DNA of 64,000 nt from Salipiger bermudensis (GCF_019801965.1 NZ_JAHVIA010000010.1:62001-126000), one strand, 5' to 3'. Positions 17,140 through 25,435 are shown, counted from the first letter of the stretch. The notes: generated by a model from the sequence alone, not told the origin. Program-made: numbers and translations.

Positions 17140-17583
17140 TCAGCCTATGGCCTCGATCCTGAGCGGGTACTCCCCCTTCACCAGGAGCGGATCGACCGGC
17201 CCGTCGATGCGACCGATGCGGATCAGTCCGCGCGAATAGCGATAGGCGGCATAGAAGAACACCACGTCGCCCCAGGGCGCGTAGTAGCAGACATCGTCCG
17301 GTTGCGGGTTCTCGATGCCGCCGGGATCCTCGGCCACCAGCTTGCGCGGCGGGTAGGCGATTTTTTCGTTGTTGGAATAGTCCTCGATGCTCAGCTCGAG
17401 CGGCAGCAGCGACATGAGGTCATGCGCCGTGGGGCTATCGTTCAGCACGGCTTCGAAAGACTGGTCGGCGAAGGCGCAGCGGATTCGCCCGGCGCCTTGC
17501 GCGCGCCCGGCGGAGGGCAGGGCGGCCAGCGCTGCCGCGCCGGCGAGGAGGCGGCGTCTCGAGAGGGGAGCGGTCGGGAACAT
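17140..17583 (-). CDS. Tat-exported cyclophilin-like protein
   Basis: 147 residues from ATG 17583, with AAAGG nine bases upstream. A twin-arginine signal (SRRRLLAGAAALAALPSAGRAQ) is followed by a cyclophilin-like domain (PF18050 type): [58 protein letters not shown]. The family is structurally cyclophilin-like but lacks established prolyl isomerase residues; its role is unknown. A cytoplasmic paralogue sits at 24967. It forms its own unit behind a regulon operator. Confidence 0.85.
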   Translation of the reverse strand: MFPTAPLSRRRLLAGAAALAALPSAGRAQGAGRIRCAFADQSFEAVLNDSPTAHDLMSLLPLELSIEDYSNNEKIAYPPRKLVAEDPGGIENPQPDDVCYYAPWGDVVFFYAAYRYSRGLIRIGRIDGPVDPLLVKGEYPLRIEAIG

Positions 17584-17643
17584 CTGGGGCGCCTTTCGTG
17601 AAGCGGGGGTCGCTGCCACCAGCATAGCGCGCCGGGCGGCCGC

Positions 17644-17688
17644 TGTTTATCGGCGCCGTCGGGCAACCGCTCATGAACGAGGATCATC
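17644..17688 (-). promoter_or_regulatory. Regulon operator and promoter 3 (Tat cyclophilin-like gene)
   Basis: Read on the minus strand: GATGA, spacer TCCTCGT, TCATG (operator 17672-17688), 22 bp, then TAAACA (17649-17644). The centre is 97 bp before the ATG. Confidence 0.8.
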
Positions 17689-17715
17689 TGTGCCGCAGGC
17701 CGGCGGCGCCATGCG

Positions 17716-17747
17716 AAAACGGGGCGCGCCGGAAAGGCGCGCCCCGT
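17716..17747 (-). terminator. Rho-independent terminator of the oxidoreductase pair
   Basis: A perfect 12-bp stem (17719-17730 with 17736-17747) and 5-base loop, followed on the minus strand by TTTT. It lies about 30 bases after the stop of the large subunit. Confidence 0.85.
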
Positions 17748-17775
17748 CTCAAGGCTCTTGCTCTTCGCGCCGCGA

Positions 17776-19971
17776 TCAGGCGCCGCCGAACTCGTGCTTC
17801 GACAGCGGCAGGCTGCGGATGCGCTCGCCGGTCAGCGTCGCCACCGCGTTTACGATGGCGGGGCCGACCGCCGGCAGGCCGGGCTCGCCGACGCCGCCCA
17901 TGGGCGCGCCGCTCTCGATGATGCGCACATGCACCTCCGGCATCTGGTCGGGGCGCAGGATCGGGTAGAGATCGAAGTTGCGGGCCGTGGGTTCGCCGTT
18001 CTCGTAGCTCAGCTCCTCGACCAGCGTCTGCGACACGCCGAGCGCCACCGCCGATTGCACCTGCGCCTCGACGATGGCCGGGTTGACGATCTGGCCCGGA
18101 TCGATGGCGACCCAGACCTGATGCACCGCCACTTCGCCGCCGTCGAGCGAGACCTCGGCGATCGCCGCCGCCTCGGAGCCGAAGGGCGAGGCCATGGCGA
18201 TGCCGCGCGCCCGCTGGCTGCCATCCTCGGCCTCGTAGGGGCCGGGCTGCCAACCGCCAGAGAGCTCACCCACCGCCGCGAGCAGGGTGCTCAGGCGCGG
18301 GTTGTCGGCCAGCAGAGCGCGGCGCATCTCGAACGGGTCCTGTCCGGCGGCGCCGGCCATCTCGTCGAGGAAACCCTCATACATGAAATCATGCATCGAG
18401 TGGCCGACCGCGCGCCAGTAGCCGATCACCGCCGGGTTGGGGTGGAAGATCTGGCCGACATGGCTGTTGGCGATGGCATAGCTCTTCCCCGAGATGCCCT
18501 CGGTGGCCGAGGGGTCGCTGCCCACCGGTGCGTCGTACCAGCGCCCGGTCGGCCCTTCGCCGACCACCTCGACCGACAGCGCGGTGGGGCCGTCGGGGCC
18601 GATGGCGCCGCGGAACCGCGCAAGGCCCAGCGGGCGCGGCGCGTCGCGCAGGAAGTCTTCCTCGCGGGTCCACATCAGCTTGACCGGCTGGCCCACCGCC
18701 TTGGCCAGCGCGATGGCCTGCGGGAACGGGTTGGAGGTGGCATAGAGGAAGTGCCGACCGAAGAAGCCGCCAAGCATCTGCGAGTGGATATTGACCTGCG
18801 ACGGCTCCAGCCCGGCGACCTGCGCCGCGGTGCCCTGGAACATCTCCGGCGCCTGGCAGCAGGTCCAGACGTCAAGTGTACCGTCCTCGTTGAAGCGCGC
18901 GGTGGCCGAGGGCGGCTCGAGCTGGCCATGCACCACGAAGGGCGCATCGTAGATTGCCTCGATAACCGTCTCGGCGCTCTCGAGCGCCGAAGCGGCATCG
19001 CCCTTGGCCTCGACCTCGACGATCTCGCCCTCCTTGCCGGCCAGCGTGTCGCGGAACACGTCGGTGGAGAAATCCGCCGGCATCGGCCATTGCGCCTCGC
19101 CCTCGGTCCATTCGACCTCGGCCGCCTCGACGGCGCGGCGGGCCTCCCAGAACTTGCCGGCCACCACGGCGACGGCGCCGTCGAGCAGGTGCACCGAATG
19201 CACCCCGCGCATCGCTTCGATCTCGGCGAGGTTGCTCACCGAGGCCGGCGTCAGGCCAAGGCGCGGGGCGTGCTGCACCGCGGCCAGCAACATGCCGTCG
19301 ACCTCGACGTCGATCGAGTATTTCGCCTGTCCGGTCGACTTGTCGCGCACGTCGAGGCGCGGCACCGGGGTCTTGATCCAGCGGAACTCGGACGGGTCGC
19401 GCAGGGTCACCTCGGTGGGCACCGGCAGGTCGAGCGCGGCGCTGGCCAGCTCGCCGTAGCCGGCGCGGCGGCCGGAGGCCTCGTGCACGACCATGCCAGG
19501 CTCGGTGGTCAGCTCGGAGGCGTCGACGCCCCATTCCTGCGCGGCCGCCTCGAGGAACATCGCCCGGGCCGAGGCGCCGAGCTGGCGCATCAGCTCGTAG
19601 GAGGTCCGGGTCGACATGCTGCCGCCGGTGATGCGGAAGCCGCCCATGACGTCATAGGGCGGGCCGGCGGGCGCGATCTCGACCGAGAAGTTCTCGGGCG
19701 CAAGATCCAGCTCTTCGCCGACGACCTGCGCGAAGGTGGTGTAGATGCCCTGGCCGCCCTCGACGAAGGGGCTGAGCAGCTTAGCGGTGCCGTCCTCGTG
19801 GATCTCGAGGAAGGCGGGAACGGCGGGGCCGGCCGCGGCCTCGGCCTCCTGCGCCTTCGAGGGGCGCACGGGCAGCGTGGTCGAGAGCACCAGCGCGCCG
19901 GTGCCGCGCAGGAAGCCGCGGCGCGAGACGTTGACCGGGGTCTGCTTGAGGAGTTTCTGCACGAAGGTCAT
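17776..19971 (-). CDS. Molybdopterin-binding oxidoreductase large subunit, IorB type
   Basis: 731 residues. The N-terminus has a Tat signal (NVSRRGFLRGTGALVLSTTL), expected for IorB-type subunits exported folded with molybdopterin cytosine dinucleotide. The body matches the xanthine oxidase large-subunit family in the isoquinoline 1-oxidoreductase/periplasmic aldehyde oxidoreductase branch: LSPFVEGGQGIYTTFAQVVGEEL, MGGFRITGGS, LGGFFGRHF, GVGEPGLPAVGPAIVNAV, the last near the catalytic glutamate. It hydroxylates an N-heterocycle or oxidises an aldehyde to the acid. The 2Fe-2S subunit stops four bases upstream. No FAD subunit or accessory (XdhC, MoxR) gene is nearby. Confidence 0.9.
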   Translation of the reverse strand: MTFVQKLLKQTPVNVSRRGFLRGTGALVLSTTLPVRPSKAQEAEAAAGPAVPAFLEIHEDGTAKLLSPFVEGGQGIYTTFAQVVGEELDLAPENFSVEIAPAGPPYDVMGGFRITGGSMSTRTSYELMRQLGASARAMFLEAAAQEWGVDASELTTEPGMVVHEASGRRAGYGELASAALDLPVPTEVTLRDPSEFRWIKTPVPRLDVRDKSTGQAKYSIDVEVDGMLLAAVQHAPRLGLTPASVSNLAEIEAMRGVHSVHLLDGAVAVVAGKFWEARRAVEAAEVEWTEGEAQWPMPADFSTDVFRDTLAGKEGEIVEVEAKGDAASALESAETVIEAIYDAPFVVHGQLEPPSATARFNEDGTLDVWTCCQAPEMFQGTAAQVAGLEPSQVNIHSQMLGGFFGRHFLYATSNPFPQAIALAKAVGQPVKLMWTREEDFLRDAPRPLGLARFRGAIGPDGPTALSVEVVGEGPTGRWYDAPVGSDPSATEGISGKSYAIANSHVGQIFHPNPAVIGYWRAVGHSMHDFMYEGFLDEMAGAAGQDPFEMRRALLADNPRLSTLLAAVGELSGGWQPGPYEAEDGSQRARGIAMASPFGSEAAAIAEVSLDGGEVAVHQVWVAIDPGQIVNPAIVEAQVQSAVALGVSQTLVEELSYENGEPTARNFDLYPILRPDQMPEVHVRIIESGAPMGGVGEPGLPAVGPAIVNAVATLTGERIRSLPLSKHEFGGA

Positions 19972-19974
19972 CGA

Positions 19975-20421
19975 TCAGGCCTCCGACGCGTCGCGCACGG
20001 CGGCGCGGATCTTGTTGTAGGTCCCGCAGCGGCAGAGGTTGACCATCGCGTAGTCGATATCCTCGTCGGTGGGGTTCGGGGTCTCGGTCAGCAGCGCGGT
20101 GGCGGCAAGCACCTGGCCGGACTGGCAATAGCCACATTGCGGCACCTGGTTGGCGACCCAGGCCTCGACGACGCGGCGGCCGACCTCGGTTTCCTCGACG
20201 GTCTCGATGGTCTTGATCTCGGCGCCGGTGACGCTCTCCGCCGGCGTCTGGCAGGACCGGGTGGGGTAGCCGTCGACCAGAACGGTGCAGGCGCCGCATT
20301 GCGCGATGCCGCAGCCATATTTGGTGCCGGTCAGTCCGAGTTCTTCACGGATGACCCAGAGAAGCGGGGTGTCGGAATCGACGTCGACGTCGCGCGTCTC
20401 GCCGTTGATGGTCAGCTGCAT
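19975..20421 (-). CDS. (2Fe-2S) small subunit of the molybdenum oxidoreductase, IorA type
   Basis: 148 residues from ATG 20421, with AAGGAG upstream. The plant-type cluster ligands are C37, C42, C45 and C57; the second, helical cluster uses C96, C99, C130 and C132 (QCGYCQSG and CRCGTY). It transfers electrons from the molybdenum centre to an external acceptor, usually a cytochrome. It is the first gene of the unit and lies behind a regulon operator. Confidence 0.93.
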   Translation of the reverse strand: MQLTINGETRDVDVDSDTPLLWVIREELGLTGTKYGCGIAQCGACTVLVDGYPTRSCQTPAESVTGAEIKTIETVEETEVGRRVVEAWVANQVPQCGYCQSGQVLAATALLTETPNPTDEDIDYAMVNLCRCGTYNKIRAAVRDASEA

Positions 20422-20553
20422 GGCTTGGCTCCTTGTCGCACAAAGGACTGCGTGGCTCGGCGCACTGCGCCGGTGGTCGCGCCGGGAGCAGGGGCTGCTC
20501 CGGGCAAACCCACATTGTGAGTGTATCATAAACATCGCGCTGCGCGGGCAGGA

Positions 20554-20598
20554 ATGCTATCCGGCGATCTCGAATAGCCTTCATGACGCTGGTTCATG
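20554..20598 (-). promoter_or_regulatory. Regulon operator and promoter 4 (IorA-IorB unit)
   Basis: Minus strand: CATGA, spacer ACCAGCG, TCATG (operator 20582-20598), 22 bp, then TAGCAT (20559-20554). The centre is 169 bp before the ATG, the longest leader of the seven. Confidence 0.8.
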
Positions 20599-20672
20599 AA
20601 TGCAGCCCCGCCGCGCACGGACGGGTGGGCTCTGGCGCATGAACTGGCGGAACCGGGCCCGGGAGGGCGGGC

Positions 20673-22046
20673 TCAGGCCGTCGAGGCGCTGCCGCGATCG
20701 CCTTTCAGCAAGAGGATCGCGAGCACCCCGGTGAGGCTGAACGCCGAGGTGACGAGCACCGCGATGTGCCAGCCGGCGAAGAAGCGCCCGTCGCCCGCGA
20801 TCAGCACCGAGATCATCGCGATCCCCAGCGCCGAGCCGAGGTAGCGCGCGGTGTTGTTGGCCGCAGATCCCATCGCGGCGCGCTCCGCCGGCACCGTCTG
20901 CACCGCTGCATGGCCGAGCGAGGCGTTGAGGATGCCGTTGGAGATCCCGGCCACGAACAGGCCCGGCAGAACCACCGCCCAGGCGCTGCCGGCGCTGGCG
21001 GCAAACAGCAGCAGCTGGCCGAAGGCGCAGCCGAGGATCGAGGCGATGACACGGGTGCGGGCGCCGATGCGGTTGGGCAGGAGGCCGGCGGCAAGCGCTG
21101 AGAGCACGGTGACGCCGGACCAGGCCAGCAGGATCACCGCCGAGATCAGCGGCGACAGCCCGAGCCCGCGCACTAGCACCGTCGGTACCATCGACATCAG
21201 CGCCAGTACACCGGCGCCGGAGGCGAAGGCGGCGAGCGTCGCGCCTGAGAAATCGGCGTAGCGGAAGAGATCGACCTGCAGGATCGGGTTGGACGCGCGG
21301 CGCTCGTAGAGGACGAAGCCCAGCAGTAGGATCCAGGCCGCGGCGAGCAGCAGCGTCACCAGCCCGGCTGTGCCGACCCGCAGCTCGATCAGCGCCGAGA
21401 GCAGGCAGGCAAGCCCGAGGATGAGCAGCAGGCTTCCGGCGAGGTCGACCCGGTCCCCGCCGCGCGGGCTTTCGGGAAGCCGCGCACGGGCCATCACCGC
21501 CAGCGCCCCCGAGATCGCCACGATCAGCCAGTGGACGGCCTGCCAGCCGCCGATCAGCAGCAGGCCCGAGGCCAGAAGGGGGCCCGCGGCGACCCCGCCG
21601 CCAAGCGCCGCTGCCCATATCGCGGCGGCGCGCTGGCGGGCCGGTCCGGCATAGATCTGGCCCAAGAGGCCCAGCCCGCAAGCCATGATGCCGGCGCTGC
21701 CGAGCCCCTGCACGATCCGCATCAGGATCAGCACCACGCTGTTCCAGGCCAGCGCCGCCAGCACCGAAGACATTGCGGTCAGCCAGAGCCCGCCGACGAA
21801 GGTCCGCCGCCGCCCGAGCGTGTCGCCCAGGGCGCCAGCGGTGAGCAGCCCGCAGGCGGCGCCCAGCGGCATGGCGCTCATCACCCAGGCCTGTTCCCCG
21901 GCGCTGAGGCCGAGCGAGGCGGTCATGGCGTCGAGCGTGGTCAGGGGCGCGGTGAAGACGACCAGCGCGAGGCAGGTCGCGATGGCCACGATCACCAGCG
22001 GCAGCACCGGGCGCAGCGTGGCGGGTTCGGTTGTCACGCCGGTCAT
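20673..22046 (-). CDS. MFS transporter, DHA2-like drug exporter
   Basis: 457 residues with many hydrophobic segments. LTTLDAMTASLGLSAGEQAWVMSAMPLGAACGLLTAGALGDTLGRRRTF resembles the first spans and loop 2-3 motif of DHA2/EmrB-type exporters, although the usual 14 spans cannot be counted reliably. Substrate unknown. Its ATG overlaps the stop of the RibD-like gene by four bases (ATGA), so the two are translated together from one operator. Confidence 0.85.
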   Translation of the reverse strand: MTGVTTEPATLRPVLPLVIVAIATCLALVVFTAPLTTLDAMTASLGLSAGEQAWVMSAMPLGAACGLLTAGALGDTLGRRRTFVGGLWLTAMSSVLAALAWNSVVLILMRIVQGLGSAGIMACGLGLLGQIYAGPARQRAAAIWAAALGGGVAAGPLLASGLLLIGGWQAVHWLIVAISGALAVMARARLPESPRGGDRVDLAGSLLLILGLACLLSALIELRVGTAGLVTLLLAAAWILLLGFVLYERRASNPILQVDLFRYADFSGATLAAFASGAGVLALMSMVPTVLVRGLGLSPLISAVILLAWSGVTVLSALAAGLLPNRIGARTRVIASILGCAFGQLLLFAASAGSAWAVVLPGLFVAGISNGILNASLGHAAVQTVPAERAAMGSAANNTARYLGSALGIAMISVLIAGDGRFFAGWHIAVLVTSAFSLTGVLAILLLKGDRGSASTA

Positions 22047-22753
22047 TCCGCGGCCTGCGCGCGGGTTGCGTCTGCGCGTGGGAGCACCCGGTGCCGCAGC
22101 CAGACGGCCCCCGAGTCCAGCGTCTCGCTCGAGATCAGCTCGAGCCGGCGCGCCTCGGTGGTGCTGTCGTTGTCGTAGATCGCTGCGACGCCGCTCTGGC
22201 CGTCGACCACCGGGTAGATCAGCGTGCTGGTCTCGTCGATCAGGTCGGCGGCGAGGAAGACGCCGTTCATCCGTCCGCCGCCTTCGAGCAGCAGCCGGGT
22301 GACGCCGAAGGCCGCCCCGATGCGATCGAGCGCCTCGTCCAGCCGGTCGCCTTCGGGGCCGGCGAAGATCACCGACACGCCGCGCGCGATCAGCATCTCG
22401 ACATGCGCGTCGGACACTGTCTCGGAGAGCACGAGGACGAGATGCTCGCCGTCGATCTCGCCGCTCTCGGGTTGCAGGCTTCCGTGGCGGTCGAAGCAGA
22501 TCCCGATCGAGGCGCCGTCATGGGGGGCGATGTGATCGGGCCGCGACGGGCGCGCCGGGCCGGGCGCGGGACTGCCGGAAGCGAGGTAGTGCTCCATCGT
22601 CCGACGGCCGACGATCCAGCCCCCGGCACCGAGCCGCTCGGCGGCATCGTCGTAGATCTGCAGCAGCGTGTCCTCTGAGCAGGGCCAGCGATCCGCGAGC
22701 AGCCGCCCGTCGAGCGATGTGATCATGTGACAGATGATTTCGGGACGTGTCAT
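22043..22753 (-). CDS. RibD C-terminal-domain reductase (dihydrofolate-reductase-like)
   Basis: 236 residues. The N-terminus PEIICHMITSLDGRL is the classical start of the RibD-C/DHFR-like fold; later GGWIVGRRTMEHY and RLLLEGGGRMNGVFLAADLIDE complete the NADPH site and substrate strand. Stand-alone members reduce pyrimidine- or pterin-like substrates or other carbonyl compounds; the true riboflavin enzyme also carries a deaminase domain, absent here. Upstream lies a regulon operator, downstream the coupled MFS exporter. Confidence 0.87.
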   Translation of the reverse strand: MTRPEIICHMITSLDGRLLADRWPCSEDTLLQIYDDAAERLGAGGWIVGRRTMEHYLASGSPAPGPARPSRPDHIAPHDGASIGICFDRHGSLQPESGEIDGEHLVLVLSETVSDAHVEMLIARGVSVIFAGPEGDRLDEALDRIGAAFGVTRLLLEGGGRMNGVFLAADLIDETSTLIYPVVDGQSGVAAIYDNDSTTEARRLELISSETLDSGAVWLRHRVLPRADATRAQAAE

Positions 22754-22823
22754 GGCGGGCCTCGGACTGTGATTGCGGGCCGATCGGGGGCCCCGACGGA
22801 GATCTAGCGCAGCAGGGGCGGGT

Positions 22824-22868
22824 CAAGTATGGCCGGTGGCCGACAAGCAGCGATGAGCTTGGGTCATG
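22824..22868 (-). promoter_or_regulatory. Regulon operator and promoter 5 (RibD-like-MFS unit)
   Basis: Minus strand: CATGA, spacer CCCAAGC, TCATC (operator 22852-22868), 22 bp, then TACTTG (22829-22824). The centre is 107 bp before the ATG. Confidence 0.78.
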
Positions 22869-23165
22869 AATGGCCGTGGCGAGGCGGCACCCGTGCCCGT
22901 GGTGGCTGGTCTGGAGGTGGTGCGCCGCATCGCGGTGCGAGTTCCGGTGTGGACCAGCGGGGTCATGCTGCTGTTTGATCAACGGCCCCTAAAGCGAACG
23001 TCGCGCACGCGGGCTCGTCCCGGAAGCCGCATGTGGCAGGCCCTGCGGTGCGTTCGAGAATCCTGCGGTGCGTTCGAGAATTAAGCGCGGGTGCTCCCGA
23101 AGGGGTGGTTGGCCGAGCCGCGCTCGCGGCGGGCAGACCGGAGGCCTGCCCGCGGATGTTGTTTC
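22869..23165. other. Non-coding stretch with a 20-bp tandem duplication and a terminal hairpin
   Basis: No supported gene. A perfect 20-bp duplication lies at 23042-23061 and 23062-23081. A stem of GCGGGCAG (23129-23136) with CTGCCCGC (23146-23153), just after the sugar dehydrogenase stop on the minus strand, may end that unit; it has no T-run. Confidence 0.5.
23042..23081 (+). repeat. Perfect 20-bp tandem duplication
   Basis: CCTGCGGTGCGTTCGAGAAT occurs twice head to tail with no spacer, in a non-coding stretch. Confidence 0.9.
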
Positions 23166-24185
23166 TCAGTCGAGCCGGATCAGGCGGTCGTCCGAGGCGC
23201 CGTCACGCCGGGGCGAGCGGTTGGTGGTGATGGCGTAGAGCCCATCCTCGGTGACCAGCACGTCGCGCATCCGCTCGCCGCTCTCGAAGGCAGTGCCGAC
23301 CGTGCCGTCCGCGTCGACGCCCAGCACCGCGCCGGCGCGCAGCCCGGCGAGCAGCAGGCGCGCGCCATCCCAGGCCAGCCCCGAGGGCGCCCAGGTGCTG
23401 CGCCCGGAATGGGCCAGCGGCGCGTGCATGCCGTCGCGGGTCTCGTCGCCCTGGATCAACGGCCAGCCGTAGTTGCCGCCCGCCTCGATGCGGTTGACCT
23501 CGTCATGCCCGGACTGGCCGTGCTCGGCGGCGAAGAGCTGGCCGTCTCCGTCCCATGCGAGGCCCTGCGGGTTGCGGTGGCCCAGCGAGTAGACCGGCGA
23601 GCCGGGGAAGGGGTTGTCCTCGGGGATGGTGCCGTCCGGGGTCAGGCGCAGGATCTTGCCGGCGAGGCTCTGAAGGTCCTGCGGGCGGGCGCGGTTCTCG
23701 GTCCAGCCGGTCGTGACGTAGAGCATCCCGTCGGGGCCGAAGGCGACGCGGCCGCCATTGTAGAGCGGGTGGCCGGGGATGCCGTCCAGCAGCACCCGGG
23801 TCTCGACCCAGGCGTCGCCGCGACGTTCCGCCTCGATCACGCGGTTCTCGCGCGCCTCGTGCGAGCCGGTGTGCTGGTAAAGCACCACGCGGCCGGTCTC
23901 GGCGAAGTCGGGGCGCAGTGCCAGCCCGAGCAGTCCGCCGCCGCGGTCGTTCAGGATCGGCGCTCTGGTCTCGACCGGCAGGCGGGTGAAATCTCCCTCA
24001 GAGAAAACGCCCAGCGTGCCGGCCTTCTCGGTGATGTAGAGCGTGCCCGCGTGGGCCTCGACATCCCACGGGTAGTCGAGCCCCGACAGCACGGTTTCGA
24101 CCGCCGCCGCGGAGGTCGCGGTGACGGCCGTGAGGAGCGCGGCCCCGACGAGGCCGCGCAATCCGGTGGCGAGGTTACTCGCCAT
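23166..24185 (-). CDS. PQQ-dependent (sorbosone/aldose-type) sugar dehydrogenase, exported
   Basis: 339 residues with a Sec-like signal peptide (GLRGLVGAALLTAVTATSAAA). The body is the six-bladed propeller of soluble glucose/sorbosone dehydrogenases (PF07995): LSGLDYPWDVEAH, LLGLALRPDFAETGRVVLYQ, GPDGMLYVTTG, GHRNPQGLAWDGDGQLFAAEHG, EVNRIEAGGNYGWPLI. These periplasmic enzymes oxidise aldoses or aldehydes using PQQ and calcium. Its start overlaps the cupin gene by 11 bases, so it is co-translated with it. No pqq biosynthesis genes are in the window. Confidence 0.88.
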   Translation of the reverse strand: MASNLATGLRGLVGAALLTAVTATSAAAVETVLSGLDYPWDVEAHAGTLYITEKAGTLGVFSEGDFTRLPVETRAPILNDRGGGLLGLALRPDFAETGRVVLYQHTGSHEARENRVIEAERRGDAWVETRVLLDGIPGHPLYNGGRVAFGPDGMLYVTTGWTENRARPQDLQSLAGKILRLTPDGTIPEDNPFPGSPVYSLGHRNPQGLAWDGDGQLFAAEHGQSGHDEVNRIEAGGNYGWPLIQGDETRDGMHAPLAHSGRSTWAPSGLAWDGARLLLAGLRAGAVLGVDADGTVGTAFESGERMRDVLVTEDGLYAITTNRSPRRDGASDDRLIRLD

Positions 24186-24636
24186 TGTACTCTTCGTCTG
24201 AGACCAGCTCGCCCCAGGTCACGGCGGAGCCGTCTTCGTTGGCCTGGATGGCATAGTGGGTGACCGAGGTGGTGTCGGTGGCGCCGTGCCAGTGGTTCAC
24301 GTCCGCCGGAGCGAAGACCACGTCGCCGGTGCGCATGATCTGCTTCGGCTGGCCCTCTTCCTGGTACCAGCCGGTGCCGGCGGTCACGACGAGATACTGG
24401 CCGATCGGGTGGGTGTGCCATGCCGAGCGCGCGCCGGGCATGAAGATCACTTCGCCGGCGCTGACATCGTTCATGTTGGGGCCGAAGACCGGGGCCACGA
24501 AGACCGTGCCGGTGAAGGTCTCGTCGCTGCCGATCTGGCCGCCGCGCTCGAGGCCGGTGGTCTGGGTCATCTCCTGCGCCGAGGCGAAGCCTGCGGTGGC
24601 GAGAACGAGGGCAGCTGCGGTGAAGGTGCGTGTCAT
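24175..24636 (-). CDS. Exported cupin-domain protein
   Basis: 153 residues from ATG 24636, with GGAGACG upstream. An N-terminal signal peptide (TRTFTAAALVLATAGFASA) precedes one cupin domain with the metal motifs WHTHPIGQYLVVTAGTGWYQEEG and DVVFAPADVNHWHG. Single-domain cupins of this type are found with carboxymuconolactone-decarboxylase or mandelonitrile-lyase-like proteins; the reaction is unknown. First gene of a two-gene unit, behind a regulon operator. Confidence 0.88.
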   Translation of the reverse strand: MTRTFTAAALVLATAGFASAQEMTQTTGLERGGQIGSDETFTGTVFVAPVFGPNMNDVSAGEVIFMPGARSAWHTHPIGQYLVVTAGTGWYQEEGQPKQIMRTGDVVFAPADVNHWHGATDTTSVTHYAIQANEDGSAVTWGELVSDEEYNGE

Positions 24637-24734
24637 GTCTGGTCGTCTCCGTTGGTTGCGAGAGGCGGCCGGAGGGCCTGGGACGCGCGGGTTGGCCCGC
24701 GCCCTTGGCATGAGAATTAGGGTCGCTTGACGCT

Positions 24735-24779
24735 GGGATAATGCCGACGAGCCATTAGCGCTCATGAGGCCTCTTCATG
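24735..24779 (-). promoter_or_regulatory. Regulon operator and promoter 6 (cupin-sugar dehydrogenase unit)
   Basis: Minus strand: CATGA, spacer AGAGGCC, TCATG (operator 24763-24779), 22 bp, then TATCCC (24740-24735). The arms extend to an 8-bp perfect inverted repeat, GCTCATGA with TCATGAGC (24760-24782). The centre is 135 bp before the ATG. Confidence 0.8.
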
Positions 24780-24830
24780 AGCCGCCAGCGCGCTGCAACG
24801 CACGGGCTTGCCGGGCGTTCCCGGATGATT

Positions 24831-24875
24831 GATGATCCCTGCTCATGGGAGGGAGAAATATGCAGGGGCTAAATC
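24831..24875 (+). promoter_or_regulatory. Regulon operator and promoter 7 (cyclophilin-SDR-hydrolase unit)
   Basis: GATGA (24831-24835), spacer TCCCTGC, TCATG (24843-24847), 22 bp, then TAAATC (24870-24875). The centre is 128 bp before the ATG. Together with site 6 it splits the divergent region, one operator per direction. Confidence 0.8.
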
Positions 24876-24966
24876 TTTTTCCCCGGCCGGTTAGATCTCA
24901 GCCCATCCACGGGGCGGCCTCTGCCTCCCCGCAACGCCAGACCGCCTCGCACGGAGGAAGACCGCC

Positions 24967-25320
24967 ATGACCGAGATCACCGTCACCGTCGGAGAGACCA
25001 CGCTTCGCGCCACCCTCGACGACAGCGCCGCGGGGCGCGATTTCGCGTCGCTCCTGCCGCTCGAGCTGAGCCTGAGCGATTATCACGGCATCGAGAAGGT
25101 CGCGGACCTGCCGCGCAAGCTCGACACATCGGGTGCGCCGGCGCGCTACGCCGCCCAGGCCGGAGACATCACGCTCTACGCGCCGTGGGGCAATCTCGCG
25201 ATCTTCTACAAGCCGTTCCCGGCCACCAGCGGGCTGGTCCGGCTCGGGGCCTTCGACGGGACCCTTGATGCGCTGCTGCAAGGCGGCGCCGTCACCGCGC
25301 GCCTCGCGCTGGCCGACTGA
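24967..25320 (+). CDS. Cytoplasmic cyclophilin-like protein
   Basis: 117 residues from ATG 24967, with GGAGGAAG eight bases upstream. It is the same cyclophilin-like domain as the 17140 gene ([50 protein letters not shown]) but without a signal peptide. The paralogues therefore act on opposite sides of the membrane. Function unknown. First gene of a unit with an SDR and an alpha/beta hydrolase. Confidence 0.87.
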   Translation: MTEITVTVGETTLRATLDDSAAGRDFASLLPLELSLSDYHGIEKVADLPRKLDTSGAPARYAAQAGDITLYAPWGNLAIFYKPFPATSGLVRLGAFDGTLDALLQGGAVTARLALAD

Positions 25321-25435
25321 CGCCGGGGCGCGCGCCCCGGAACCGAACCCCGGCCTGATGCGCTTTGCCGACCACGGCACGCCACGGCCGATCCGCCCTC
25401 GCACGGGCGCTGACAGAAATTCAAGGAGATATTCC

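Noticed and set aside
17758-20520. Very long open frame on the plus strand opposite the IorA-IorB genes
   Set aside because: It lies antisense to two well-defined proteins, its translation is rich in Arg, His, Gly and Asp without any family resemblance, and no ribosome site precedes it; it is a high-GC shadow frame.
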